This document shows positions 1-5,606 of a stretch of DNA of 5,722 nucleotides, piece after piece. The stretch is taken from contig JAICXU010000250.1 of NCBI GenBank assembly GCA_025934595.1, positions 1 to 5,722 on the forward strand, read 5' to 3'. The notes beneath the pieces are model-generated. The model was not told the DNA's origin, did no database searches, and saw only the letters and a program-made list of their open reading frames with translations. Source of the stretch: Polyangiaceae bacterium (GTDB lineage Bacteria; Myxococcota_A; Polyangia; Polyangiales; Polyangiaceae). The position numbers were made by a program, and so were the translations under genes. Every line of letters begins with the position of its first letter. Within the stretch, counting starts at the first letter, position 1.

Positions 1-1
1 C

Positions 2-47
2 GCGATCGCGTGGGCGCATCTCCACATCGTGGCGATCGCGTGGGCGC
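2..47 (+). repeat. 16-bp direct repeat with 30-bp period
   Basis: The 16-mer GCGATCGCGTGGGCGC occurs at 2-17 and again, identically, at 32-47. The 30-bp period is a multiple of three. Within the MutS-like frame it encodes two copies of AIAWA in the N-terminal hydrophobic region, AIAWAHLHIV followed by AIAWALLAGS. The remaining 14 bases of each unit are not conserved. It may be the relic of an in-frame duplication in a membrane segment, or chance from biased codon use. The first copy is at the window edge, so further copies cannot be excluded. Confidence 0.6.
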
Positions 48-1660
48 TCCTCGCGGGATCCATCCTCGGATTCATCGCGCTCGTGCTTTTTCACGCGCGC
101 GTGATTCGTCAAAAGGATCGCGTGGCGGCGGCGATGCGATTTCACGAACGCGGCCTCGCGAGGCTCGATGGAACATGGCAAAAGCTGCCGTTTGCTCGCG
201 AAGTGCAGAACGTGCCCAATCATCCGCACATGGCCGATCTCGACATCGCGGGACCAGGGTCGCTCTTTCATTTCGTCGATCGCACCGAGACGCGATTCGG
301 TCGCGTGCATCTTGCGTCGTGGCTCGGTGGCGGCATCGGCGAGTTTCCGGCCGACGTGAGCGCACGCCAAGACGCCGTGCGTGAGATCGCGCAGCAGACG
401 GGATTTCGCGAGCAGCTCTATTCGCTCGGTGCCGTGCTCGGCGACGACAAACCGGAGCCCGCGCCGATGATCGCGTGGTCCGAAGGCAAGAATGCGTTGG
501 CCGTGCCGCCCTCGGTTTCGGTCGTCACGAAAGTCCTGCCCCTCCTCACCGTCCTTGCGATCGTCTTTCGGTCGCACCTGCCGAAAGGCGTGTGGCTCGG
601 CCTGCTCGCGATTCAGCTCGTCGTCGCAGCGCCGCTGCGAAAAGGCGTGAAGCTCGTGCTCGAAGCCGCGTCGACGCGAGAGGGAGCGCTCTCCGCGTAC
701 GGCGAGATGCTGACGGCGATCGAGACCGCGAAGTTCGAGTCGTCGCTTTTGTCTTCGCTCCGTGCGCGCACGGACGGCGCTACCCTCGCGATGAGCCAGC
801 TCGCGCGCATCCTCGCGTTCGTCGACGCGCGCCACAACGAAGTGTTTCGTCTCTTCATCAATCCGCTGCTCCTCTGGGAGACGAACAGCGCGTTCGCGCT
901 CGAAGGTTGGCGGCGCCGGCATGGCTCGAAGGTGCGTGGATGGGTGGAGGCCCTCGGCGAGGTCGAGGCGCTCGCGAGCCTCGGCGCTCTCGCGTTCGAG
1001 CAACCGACGTTCGCGTGGCCGACTTTGTCGGAAGAGGCCGTTTTCTGGGGCACCGGGCTCGGTCATCCGCTGATCCCGGAAGATCGCAGAGTGACGAACG
1101 ACGTGCTGCTCGGCGGCGCGCATCCGCACGCGTTGATCGTGACGGGCTCGAACATGTCGGGAAAGTCGACGCTGCTGCGCGCGATGGGCGTGAATGCAAC
1201 CCTCGCTCTCGCAGGTGCGCCGGTTTGCGCGACGGCGTTGCGGCTCGGTGATTTGCGAGTCGCCACGAGCATGCGCGTGGCGGATTCGCTCGAGAGCGGC
1301 ATCTCGCATTTCTACGCGGAGCTGCAGAAGCTGAAGCTCGTCGTATCGCTCGCGAAACGCCCGCGGCCGGTGCTGTTTTTACTCGACGAGATTTTGCACG
1401 GGACGAACACGCGCGAGCGCCTCATCGGAGCGCGCGCCGTCGCGCGAGACTTGGTGGCCTCGGGCGCGATCGGCGCGATCTCGACGCACGACATCGCCAT
1501 CGGCGATCTCGAACAGGAGCTACCGGGAAAAGTGAAGAACGTTCACTTCCAGGAGCAGGTCGAAAATGATCAGATGACGTTCGACTACAAGCTGCGTGAC
1601 GGAGTCGTGCAGAGCTCGAATGCGCTGCGACTCATGCAAATCGTCGGGCTCCCGACCTAA
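2..1660 (+). CDS. Membrane-associated MutS-family ATPase (5' partial)
   Basis: The C-terminal half is a MutS-type ABC ATPase. Residue numbers count from the GTG at 29. Walker A is TGSNMSGKST (372-381), the signature-like segment is ESGISHFYAEL (422-432), Walker B is LFLLDE (449-454), and the switch histidine lies in STHD (485-488). GLGHPLIP (343-350) precedes the ATPase, as in MutS proteins. Hydrophobic stretches at about 3-22, 165-181 and 188-202 look like membrane segments. No mismatch-recognition domain is visible. The frame is open to the window edge, and homologues I know of this architecture have roughly 50 more N-terminal residues with another hydrophobic pair. The true start is therefore probably upstream, although GTG at 29 is possible. 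The role of this subgroup is not established, and canonical mismatch repair is unlikely. A TTA leucine codon at 1379-1381 is rare for such GC-rich DNA. The gene converges on moaA with a 4-bp gap and has no evident tie to the Moco genes. Confidence 0.88.
   Translation, partial: AIAWAHLHIVAIAWALLAGSILGFIALVLFHARVIRQKDRVAAAMRFHERGLARLDGTWQKLPFAREVQNVPNHPHMADLDIAGPGSLFHFVDRTETRFGRVHLASWLGGGIGEFPADVSARQDAVREIAQQTGFREQLYSLGAVLGDDKPEPAPMIAWSEGKNALAVPPSVSVVTKVLPLLTVLAIVFRSHLPKGVWLGLLAIQLVVAAPLRKGVKLVLEAASTREGALSAYGEMLTAIETAKFESSLLSSLRARTDGATLAMSQLARILAFVDARHNEVFRLFINPLLLWETNSAFALEGWRRRHGSKVRGWVEALGEVEALASLGALAFEQPTFAWPTLSEEAVFWGTGLGHPLIPEDRRVTNDVLLGGAHPHALIVTGSNMSGKSTLLRAMGVNATLALAGAPVCATALRLGDLRVATSMRVADSLESGISHFYAELQKLKLVVSLAKRPRPVLFLLDEILHGTNTRERLIGARAVARDLVASGAIGAISTHDIAIGDLEQELPGKVKNVHFQEQVENDQMTFDYKLRDGVVQSSNALRLMQIVGLPT
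1643..1656. terminator. GC hairpin at the mutS-like/moaA convergent junction
   Basis: GTCGGG (1643-1648) and CCCGAC (1651-1656) are a perfect inverted repeat separated by CT, effectively a 5-bp stem with a 4-nt loop. It covers the last codons of the MutS-like gene, just before its TAA. Read leftward, it lies 8 nt past the moaA TGA stop and is followed by GATTTG. Only 4 bp separate the two stops, so any shared terminator must lie within coding sequence. There is no real U-tract, so a factor-independent terminator is only a possibility. Confidence 0.3.
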
Positions 1661-1664
1661 GAGA

Positions 1665-2651
1665 TCATCCACCGATCGCGCGGATCGAGATCAACGCCGC
1701 GCTGGGCTCGTTGCAGCCGCGCCATGTCTCGCCATCCGGCTTGAATTTCCATGCGTCGGCGACCGCTCGTGCGACGCCGTCGGCATCGTGGCGGTCGGCC
1801 TCACGGCTCGCGCTCACGCCGTCGGAGGTGGCGAGACAGGGTCGCAGCATGCCGTCGCTCGAGACGCGCAGGCGATCGCAGCCTGCGCAATACGTATCGC
1901 TCGCTCCGGTGATGAATCCGACGCGCTTGCTCGAATCGCCGCGCGCACGCACGTAACGCGCGGGCCCGCGATCGACGTCGCGGACCGCGTCGCCTTCTTC
2001 GAGAAGATGGGCGAGCTTCGATCGCATCTCGGCGCCGGTGACGACGCGGTCGGCCATGCGCGCTCCCTCGCCGATCGTCATGATCTCCAAAAATCGCGGA
2101 ACGATGCCGCGCGACCAGGCGAATCGAACGAGATCCTCCATCTCCGCGTCATTTTCGTCGCGCACGACGACGGCGTTGATCTTCATCTCGTCGAAGCCCG
2201 CTGCGCACGCCGCATCGATGCCGGAAAGGACGCGAGAGAGGTCGCCGCCACGCGTGAGCCGCGCGAAGCGATCCGCTTGGAGCGAATCGAGCGAGATCGT
2301 GATGCGCCGAAGACCTGCGTCGCGTAACGAACGCGCGAGCTTCGTCAAACGCGATCCATTCGTCGTGAGCGCGAGGTCCGCGAATCCGATCTCGGCGATA
2401 CGCGCGACGATGTCGACGACGTCGCGTCGCAGGAGGGGCTCGCCGCCCGTGAATCGCACGCGGCGAACGCCGGCACGCGCGAGACCTTTCGCCATCGTCA
2501 CCATCGCGTCCGCCGTCATGCGCTCTTTCGCGAATCCATCGCTCTTGTGCGGCCGACAATAAATACAGGCAAAATCGCAGCGATCGGTGAGGGAGACGCG
2601 CACCGATCGCGGCGGAGTCGGCGGGTTCGACACGACGGGCAGCGCGACCAC
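1665..2651 (-). CDS. moaA: GTP 3',8-cyclase MoaA (radical SAM)
   Basis: MoaA is a cytosolic enzyme that starts Moco synthesis by radical SAM rearrangement of GTP to 3',8-cyclo-GTP, which MoaC then uses. The 328-residue length is usual. The radical SAM cluster motif CX3CX2C is C25-C29-C32 in TDRCDFACIYC. SAM-binding and core segments follow: FTGGEPLLR (67-75), TTNG (96-99), SLDS (120-123) and KINAVVV (157-163). The C-terminal cluster that binds GTP has CX2CX13C at C255, C258 and C272, and the protein ends in the conserved Gly-Gly tail (327-328). The start is GTG at 2651, supported by an AAGGTG ribosome site 5 nt upstream. The gene is divergent from moaB by 51 bp and convergent with the MutS-like gene. 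All key cysteines are present, so I see no sign of decay. Confidence 0.97.
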   Translation of the reverse strand: MVALPVVSNPPTPPRSVRVSLTDRCDFACIYCRPHKSDGFAKERMTADAMVTMAKGLARAGVRRVRFTGGEPLLRRDVVDIVARIAEIGFADLALTTNGSRLTKLARSLRDAGLRRITISLDSLQADRFARLTRGGDLSRVLSGIDAACAAGFDEMKINAVVVRDENDAEMEDLVRFAWSRGIVPRFLEIMTIGEGARMADRVVTGAEMRSKLAHLLEEGDAVRDVDRGPARYVRARGDSSKRVGFITGASDTYCAGCDRLRVSSDGMLRPCLATSDGVSASREADRHDADGVARAVADAWKFKPDGETWRGCNEPSAALISIRAIGG

Positions 2652-2656
2652 AACGG

Positions 2657-2662
2657 CACCTT
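2657..2662 (-). promoter_or_regulatory. moaA ribosome binding site
   Basis: On the minus strand AAGGTG lies 5 nt before the GTG at 2651 (7 nt after its AAGG core). It supports that GTG as the moaA start. No in-frame ATG upstream competes with it. Confidence 0.6.
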
Positions 2663-2691
2663 AGCGTGTGCGAAGAGCAGTGGCGAGTGAT

Positions 2692-2696
2692 AGGAG
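2692..2696 (+). promoter_or_regulatory. moaB ribosome binding site
   Basis: AGGAG lies 6 nt before the GTG at 2703, an optimal Shine-Dalgarno core and spacing. It fixes the non-ATG start of moaB. Confidence 0.8.
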
Positions 2697-2702
2697 TGCC
2701 TC

Positions 2703-3188
2703 GTGAAGGACGTCCTCGTTGCGACACTCACGGTGAGCGACACGCGCACCGCATCCGACGACGAATCCGGTCGCCTCTTGCGTGCCGCGCTCGAAGCGGC
2801 GGAGTACGAGCTCCTCGCGCATCGCATCGTCGAAGACGACGTGGGTGTGATCGGCCGTGCCGTGCGAGACGCCGCGGAAAAGGGCGCAAGCATGCTCGTC
2901 ATCACCGGGGGAACCGGCATCGCGCCGCGCGATGTCACCGTCGAAGCCATCGAGCAGCTCTTCCACAAACGCCTCGATGGATTCGGCGAAGCGTTTCGCA
3001 GGCTCTCGTGGGACGAGCTCGGCGCGCGCGCGATTCTCTCGCGAGCGACGGCGGGGATCGTCGACCGGATGATCGTGTTCGCGCTGCCTGGAAGCACGAA
3101 GGCGGTGAAGCTCGGCGTCGAGCAAATCATCGTACCGCTCGCACCGCACGCGCTTCGCGTCGTTCGCGGCGAGCGTCATTTGCACTAG
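2703..3188 (+). CDS. moaB: MogA/MoaB-family molybdopterin adenylyltransferase
   Basis: A single-domain MoCF-fold protein of 161 residues. The family activates molybdopterin by adenylylation before metal insertion, although E. coli MoaB itself is dispensable and MogA does the work there. With no mogA in the window, this copy is the likely MPT adenylyltransferase (inference). Diagnostic segments are TLTVSDTRTASDDESG (8-23), the MPT-binding VITGGTGIAPRDVT (66-79, with the GGTG loop at 69-72 and Asp77), and VFALPGSTKAVKLG (125-138), matching MoaB proteins of usual length. The GTG start has an AGGAG site 6 nt upstream. The gene is transcribed rightward and is followed 42 bp later by moaD, so the two probably share a transcript. 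The fold is shared with the MoeA core, but the length and the SDTRT motif favour MoaB. Confidence 0.93.
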   Translation: MKDVLVATLTVSDTRTASDDESGRLLRAALEAAEYELLAHRIVEDDVGVIGRAVRDAAEKGASMLVITGGTGIAPRDVTVEAIEQLFHKRLDGFGEAFRRLSWDELGARAILSRATAGIVDRMIVFALPGSTKAVKLGVEQIIVPLAPHALRVVRGERHLH

Positions 3189-3200
3189 AACGACTCAGAC

Positions 3201-3218
3201 GCGCGCGAGCCTGCGCGC
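3201..3218. other. GC inverted repeat between moaB and moaD
   Basis: GCGCGC (3201-3206) and GCGCGC (3213-3218) flank GAGCCT and can pair as a 6-bp stem with a 6-nt loop in the 42-bp moaB-moaD spacer. The following bases are TATAGGCAAATC, with no U-run, and they include the weak moaD ribosome site. A mild attenuator or an mRNA-processing hairpin is possible, but runs of alternating GC are common in this DNA and it may be chance. Confidence 0.3.
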
Positions 3219-3230
3219 TATAGGCAAATC

Positions 3231-3473
3231 ATGAAGATCAAACTCCTCTACTTCGCCGAGCTTCGCGACGCGCTCGGAAGAAGCGAAGAGGAGCTCGAGA
3301 CCCATGCGACGTCCATCGCCGCGCTCGCATCGGAGCTCGCCGCTCGACACGATGCGATTCGCGCGCGCCTCGGCTCGATTCGCTTCGCGAGGAACGAGGC
3401 GTTCGCGTCGCGCGAGGATGCGATCGAGGGCGGCGACGTCATTGCGCTCTTGCCGCCCGTTGCCGGCGGCTAG
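3231..3473 (+). CDS. moaD: Molybdopterin synthase small subunit MoaD
   Basis: An 80-residue protein of the ubiquitin-like ThiS/MoaD family. Its C-terminal glycine is adenylylated and converted to a thiocarboxylate that supplies the dithiolene sulfurs of molybdopterin. The N-terminus MKIKLLYFAELRDALG is typical of MoaD, and the C-terminal GGDVIALLPPVAGG ends exactly at the essential Gly-Gly with no extension. The ATG start has a modest AGG 6 nt upstream. The gene lies 42 bp after moaB in the same direction. Its TAG stop overlaps the stop of moaE on the other strand within CTAG (3470-3473), so the two MPT synthase subunits are encoded tail to tail. No MoeB-like activating enzyme is in the window, so the partner must be elsewhere. 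ThiS is the alternative, but the context favours MoaD. Confidence 0.94.
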   Translation: MKIKLLYFAELRDALGRSEEELETHATSIAALASELAARHDAIRARLGSIRFARNEAFASREDAIEGGDVIALLPPVAGG

Positions 3474-3503
3474 GCGCGCGCGTGTTCGGTGTGGGCGCAC
3501 GCG
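3452..3503. terminator. Hairpins at the moaD/moaE convergent junction
   Basis: GCCGCC (3452-3457) pairs perfectly with GGCGGC (3465-3470) across a 7-nt loop, ending one base before the moaD TAG. A second inverted repeat, CGCGTG (3479-3484) with CACGCG (3498-3503), lies just past the moaD stop inside the end of moaE. Either could act on transcripts from both directions, but neither has a U-tract. The first stem also encodes the conserved PPVAGG tail of MoaD, so its symmetry may simply reflect codon content. Confidence 0.25.
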
Positions 3504-3907
3504 ACCCACTTCGAATCGCCGTCCGCGTAGTGCTCGCGCTTCCAAATCGGAAGCCTCTCCTTGATGCGATCGATGAGCCGGCGCGAGGCCACGAAGGCTT
3601 CCTCGCGATGCGGCGCGCTCGCCGCGCAGACGACGGCCACGTCGCCGATCGCGAGCGCGCCGACACGATGCAGCGCCGCGAGGCGAACGCCGGGAATTTC
3701 CGCTTCGATCTCGCGTGCGATGCGCGCGAGCTCTTTTTCCGCCATCGAGGCATACGCCTCGTATTCGAGGCGCTCGACCCGCCGACCGTCGTTCGTGTCG
3801 CGAACCACTCCGAGAAATGTGGCGATGCCGCCCGCGCCCGGGTGGCTCACGGCCGCGATCGCCTCGCTCGGATCGAGCGACGTTTCTCGAATCGCGAAGA
3901 GCGTCAT
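3470..3907 (-). CDS. moaE: Molybdopterin synthase catalytic subunit MoaE
   Basis: The large subunit of the MoaD2-MoaE2 heterotetramer. It binds precursor Z (cyclic pyranopterin monophosphate) and receives sulfur from the MoaD thiocarboxylate. The protein is 145 residues, the usual size. Conserved segments are GGIATFLGVVRD (26-37), LEYEAYASMAEKEL (47-60) and HRVGALAIGDVAVV (80-93). Next comes the catalytic region IKERLPIWKRE (115-125), whose Lys116 and Lys123 correspond to E. coli Lys119 and Lys126, and Arg36 to Arg39. The frame is open far upstream inside moaC and moeA. I place the start at ATG 3907 because homology begins there and because this ATG overlaps the moaC TGA as ATGA, with a GGAG 10 nt upstream. 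It is the last gene of moeA-moaC-moaE, and its TAG shares CTAG with the moaD stop. Confidence 0.95.
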   Translation of the reverse strand: MTLFAIRETSLDPSEAIAAVSHPGAGGIATFLGVVRDTNDGRRVERLEYEAYASMAEKELARIAREIEAEIPGVRLAALHRVGALAIGDVAVVCAASAPHREEAFVASRRLIDRIKERLPIWKREHYADGDSKWVACAHTEHARA

Positions 3908-4377
3908 CGCTTCCAGGCTCCGGATTTCCCGCCGCGTTTCTCTTCGAGCGCGACTTCGAACGACACGCCACGGTCGACGCTCTTCACCATGTCGTAAATC
4001 GTGAGGGCGGCGACGCTCGCGGCCGTGAGCGCCTCCATTTCGACGCCGGTGCGATCGCGGGCCTCCGCGGTGGCGAGCACGACGACCTCGCCGGATTTTC
4101 TTCCGGCTTCGATCTCGACCGCGACGCGTGTGAGGGCAATTCCATGACAGAGGGGCACGAGATCGGGTGTGCGTTTTGCCGCAGAAATGCCCGCGATTTT
4201 CGCGATCGCGAGCGCATCGCCCTTTTCGACCTTGCCGGAGAAGAGGAGCGCGCGCGTCGATTTCTTCATGCGAATCGTCGCTCGGGCGCGCGCCGTGCGA
4301 TGGGTCATTTCCTTTTCGGACACGTCGACCATGCGGGCATGGCCTCGTGCGTCGACGTGCGTGAGCTTTTTCTTCAC
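3904..4377 (-). CDS. moaC: Cyclic pyranopterin monophosphate synthase MoaC
   Basis: MoaC converts the MoaA product 3',8-cyclo-GTP to cyclic pyranopterin monophosphate as a cytosolic hexamer. The 157 residues run from VKKKLTHVDARGHARMVDV to the typical GGKSG end. Hallmarks are GKVEKGD (48-54), PDLVPLCH (71-78), and RTGVEMEALTAAS (109-121) followed by IYDMVKSVDRG (127-137). Lys52, His78, Asp129 and Lys132 align, by a constant one-residue offset, with E. coli Lys51, His77, Asp128 and Lys131. The proline that usually follows CH is Gly79 here, a tolerated-looking variation. The frame is open far upstream into moeA. The start chosen is GTG at 4377 because homology begins there, GGAGA lies 7 nt upstream, and the GTG overlaps the moeA TGA as GTGA. 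It is coupled at the other end to moaE by ATGA. Confidence 0.95.
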   Translation of the reverse strand: MKKKLTHVDARGHARMVDVSEKEMTHRTARARATIRMKKSTRALLFSGKVEKGDALAIAKIAGISAAKRTPDLVPLCHGIALTRVAVEIEAGRKSGEVVVLATAEARDRTGVEMEALTAASVAALTIYDMVKSVDRGVSFEVALEEKRGGKSGAWKR

Positions 4378-5585
4378 GGAAAAATCTCCGATGCGAGGTA
4401 GATCGGGACCACCGCACCGGCCTCTAGGCTCGCGACGTCGCTGTCGATGCGCACGAGCGCGTCCGCGCCGGCCATGCCGAGAAGAGAGCCGCTCGCTTGA
4501 TGCGGAAGCACGCGCACGGTGGGCTCGCTCGCGTTCACGAATGCGGCTCGCGCGAGCTCCGTGCGACCGGGCTCGTGGCGGAGCGCAACGTCGAGCTTCG
4601 CACGATGAACGCGTGGCAGCGGGGAGGCGTCGCCTTGCATCGCGCGCAAAAGCGGCACGCCGAGCAGCGCGAACGTGATCATCGCGGACGCTGGATTTCC
4701 CGGGATCGCAAGCGCCATCGTGCTCGCGCGCTTTCCGAATGCGACGGGCTTGCCGGGCTTCATCGCCACCTTCCAAAAATCGAGCGAGACGCCGAGCGAC
4801 TCGAGGGCCGCGCGCACGTGGTCGTGCGCTCCGACGCTCGCCCCTCCGATCGTCACGAGCAGATCCGAATTCGCGAGGGCGCGCGCCGTCGCATCTTCGG
4901 TGGCGGCGCGATCGTCTCGAACGCGATCGATCGAGACGACCCGTGCGCCGGCATGCGCCGCGATCTCCGCGAGCGCGATCGACGCCGAATCGGGGATCGA
5001 CGTCGCCGATCCGCTCGCGCCCGGCGCGCGAAGCTCGTCACCCGTCACCACGAACGAAACGCGCGGACGGCGCGCGACCGACAGCGACGCCCGATCGAGC
5101 GAAGCCGCGAGCGCGACTTTGGCGGAAGAGAGCCTCGACCCACGTGCGATGGCGAGATCGCCGCGCTTCAAATCCTCACCCGCTTGGCGGACGAAACGTC
5201 CGACGACGGGGGCGCGCGAAAATCGAACGCGCTTTCGGTCGTCGTCGAAAGCGGTCTCTTCTTGCATCTCGATCGCGTCGGCGCCGGGGGGCAGGGGAGC
5301 GCCGGTAAAAACGCGGCGCGCGCATTTCGGCGAAAGCGCGGCCGGCCGCGAACCTGGCGTCGTCTCGCCGTCGACGTCGAGCTCGAACGGCAGCTCACCC
5401 TCGAAATCGGCAGCGCAAATCGCGTAGCCGTCCATCGTGCTCGCGTCGAACGCCGGTTGATCGACGACGGCTCGCACGTCTTCGGCAAGAACGCGTCCGG
5501 CCGCCTCCGCGAGCGGGACCGTCTCCGCGTCGAGAAGGACGGCGGCGCCGACCATCCTCGCTTGGGCCTCGTCGAACGGCAGCAT
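4374..5585 (-). CDS. moeA: Molybdopterin molybdenumtransferase MoeA
   Basis: MoeA inserts molybdate into adenylylated molybdopterin, releasing AMP and giving active Moco. Its 403 residues match the family. Segments in order are FDASTMDGYA (46-55), RVFTGAPLPPGADAI (91-105), RQAGEDLKRGD (133-143), the MoCF-domain VTGDEL (180-185), GGASVGAHDHV (247-257), FWKVAMKPGKPVAFG, the LPGNP-like IPGNPASAM, and a C-terminal domain with GRTELARA. Asp52, Asp138 and Asp255 occupy the conserved acidic active-site positions (Asp255 aligns with E. coli Asp228). The usual Tyr/Asn-rich MPT-contact segment reads SIPDSAS here. The start is ATG 5585: an in-frame TAG lies 9 nt upstream and no good Shine-Dalgarno is visible, so translation may be leaderless or weakly initiated. 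First gene of moeA-moaC-moaE; its TGA overlaps the moaC GTG. A tungsten-type MoeA paralogue cannot be excluded from sequence alone. Confidence 0.96.
   Translation of the reverse strand: MLPFDEAQARMVGAAVLLDAETVPLAEAAGRVLAEDVRAVVDQPAFDASTMDGYAICAADFEGELPFELDVDGETTPGSRPAALSPKCARRVFTGAPLPPGADAIEMQEETAFDDDRKRVRFSRAPVVGRFVRQAGEDLKRGDLAIARGSRLSSAKVALAASLDRASLSVARRPRVSFVVTGDELRAPGASGSATSIPDSASIALAEIAAHAGARVVSIDRVRDDRAATEDATARALANSDLLVTIGGASVGAHDHVRAALESLGVSLDFWKVAMKPGKPVAFGKRASTMALAIPGNPASAMITFALLGVPLLRAMQGDASPLPRVHRAKLDVALRHEPGRTELARAAFVNASEPTVRVLPHQASGSLLGMAGADALVRIDSDVASLEAGAVVPIYLASEIFP
4385..4389 (-). promoter_or_regulatory. moaC ribosome binding site inside moeA
   Basis: On the minus strand GGAGA lies 7 nt before GTG 4377, within the last codons of moeA. 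Together with the GTGA overlap it decides the moaC start against the much longer open frame and suggests translational coupling to moeA. Confidence 0.7.
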
Positions 5586-5606
5586 CGGCGGCTAGAGTAC
5601 AACGCG
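5586..5606. promoter_or_regulatory. 21-bp divergent start region of moeA and the rightward gene
   Basis: Only 21 bp separate the ATG of moeA (leftward) from the ATG at 5607 (rightward). TAGAGT (5593-5598, plus strand) and TACTCT (5594-5599, minus strand) both fit the loose TANNNT shape of a -10 box. Each stands exactly 8 nt before its own ATG, a spacing that would give near-leaderless transcripts. No matching -35 elements are apparent on either strand, so the assignment is tentative. Confidence 0.3.

Larger units (their letters stand above)
2652..2702. promoter_or_regulatory. moaA/moaB divergent start region
   Basis: This 51-bp gap separates the GTG starts of moaA (leftward) and moaB (rightward) and contains both ribosome sites. 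Promoters for both units must lie here or inside the opposing coding sequences. I could not find convincing -35/-10 pairs by eye, and the gap is too short to hold a Moco riboswitch. The two moa units may be co-regulated from this point, but that is inferred from geometry alone. Confidence 0.4.

Noticed and set aside
475..1251. 258-codon open frame on the plus strand overlapping the MutS-like gene
   Set aside because: The translation is Arg/Ala-rich with no recognisable motif, and it lies over the MutS-like ATPase including Walker A. It is an out-of-frame shadow of GC-rich DNA.
1596..2327. 243-codon plus-strand frame antisense to moaA
   Set aside because: moaA has full radical SAM and C-terminal cluster motifs on the opposite strand, while this frame has a low-complexity Arg/Asp/Ala composition.
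2652..2702. Possible Moco riboswitch upstream of moaA or moaB
   Set aside because: The 51-bp gap is shorter than the known Moco riboswitch aptamer and is largely occupied by two ribosome sites. I see no matching paired architecture.
2516..3185. Two minus-strand frames (2516-3130 and 2661-3185) antisense to moaB
   Set aside because: moaB on the plus strand has clear family motifs and a strong ribosome site. The antisense frames show no family features.
3470..4417. Reading moaE as a 315-residue protein starting at 4417
   Set aside because: The first 170 residues are out-of-frame translation of moaC and the end of moeA. MoaE homology and the ATGA junction put the start at 3907.
3904..4776. Reading moaC as a 290-residue protein starting at 4776
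   Set aside because: The extra N-terminal 133 residues are a shadow of the moeA C-terminus. The GTG at 4377 with its ribosome site and homology boundary is the real start.
4675..5427. 250-codon plus-strand frame antisense to moeA
   Set aside because: It is Ser/Arg/Ala-rich without motifs and lies opposite the well-conserved MoeA core.
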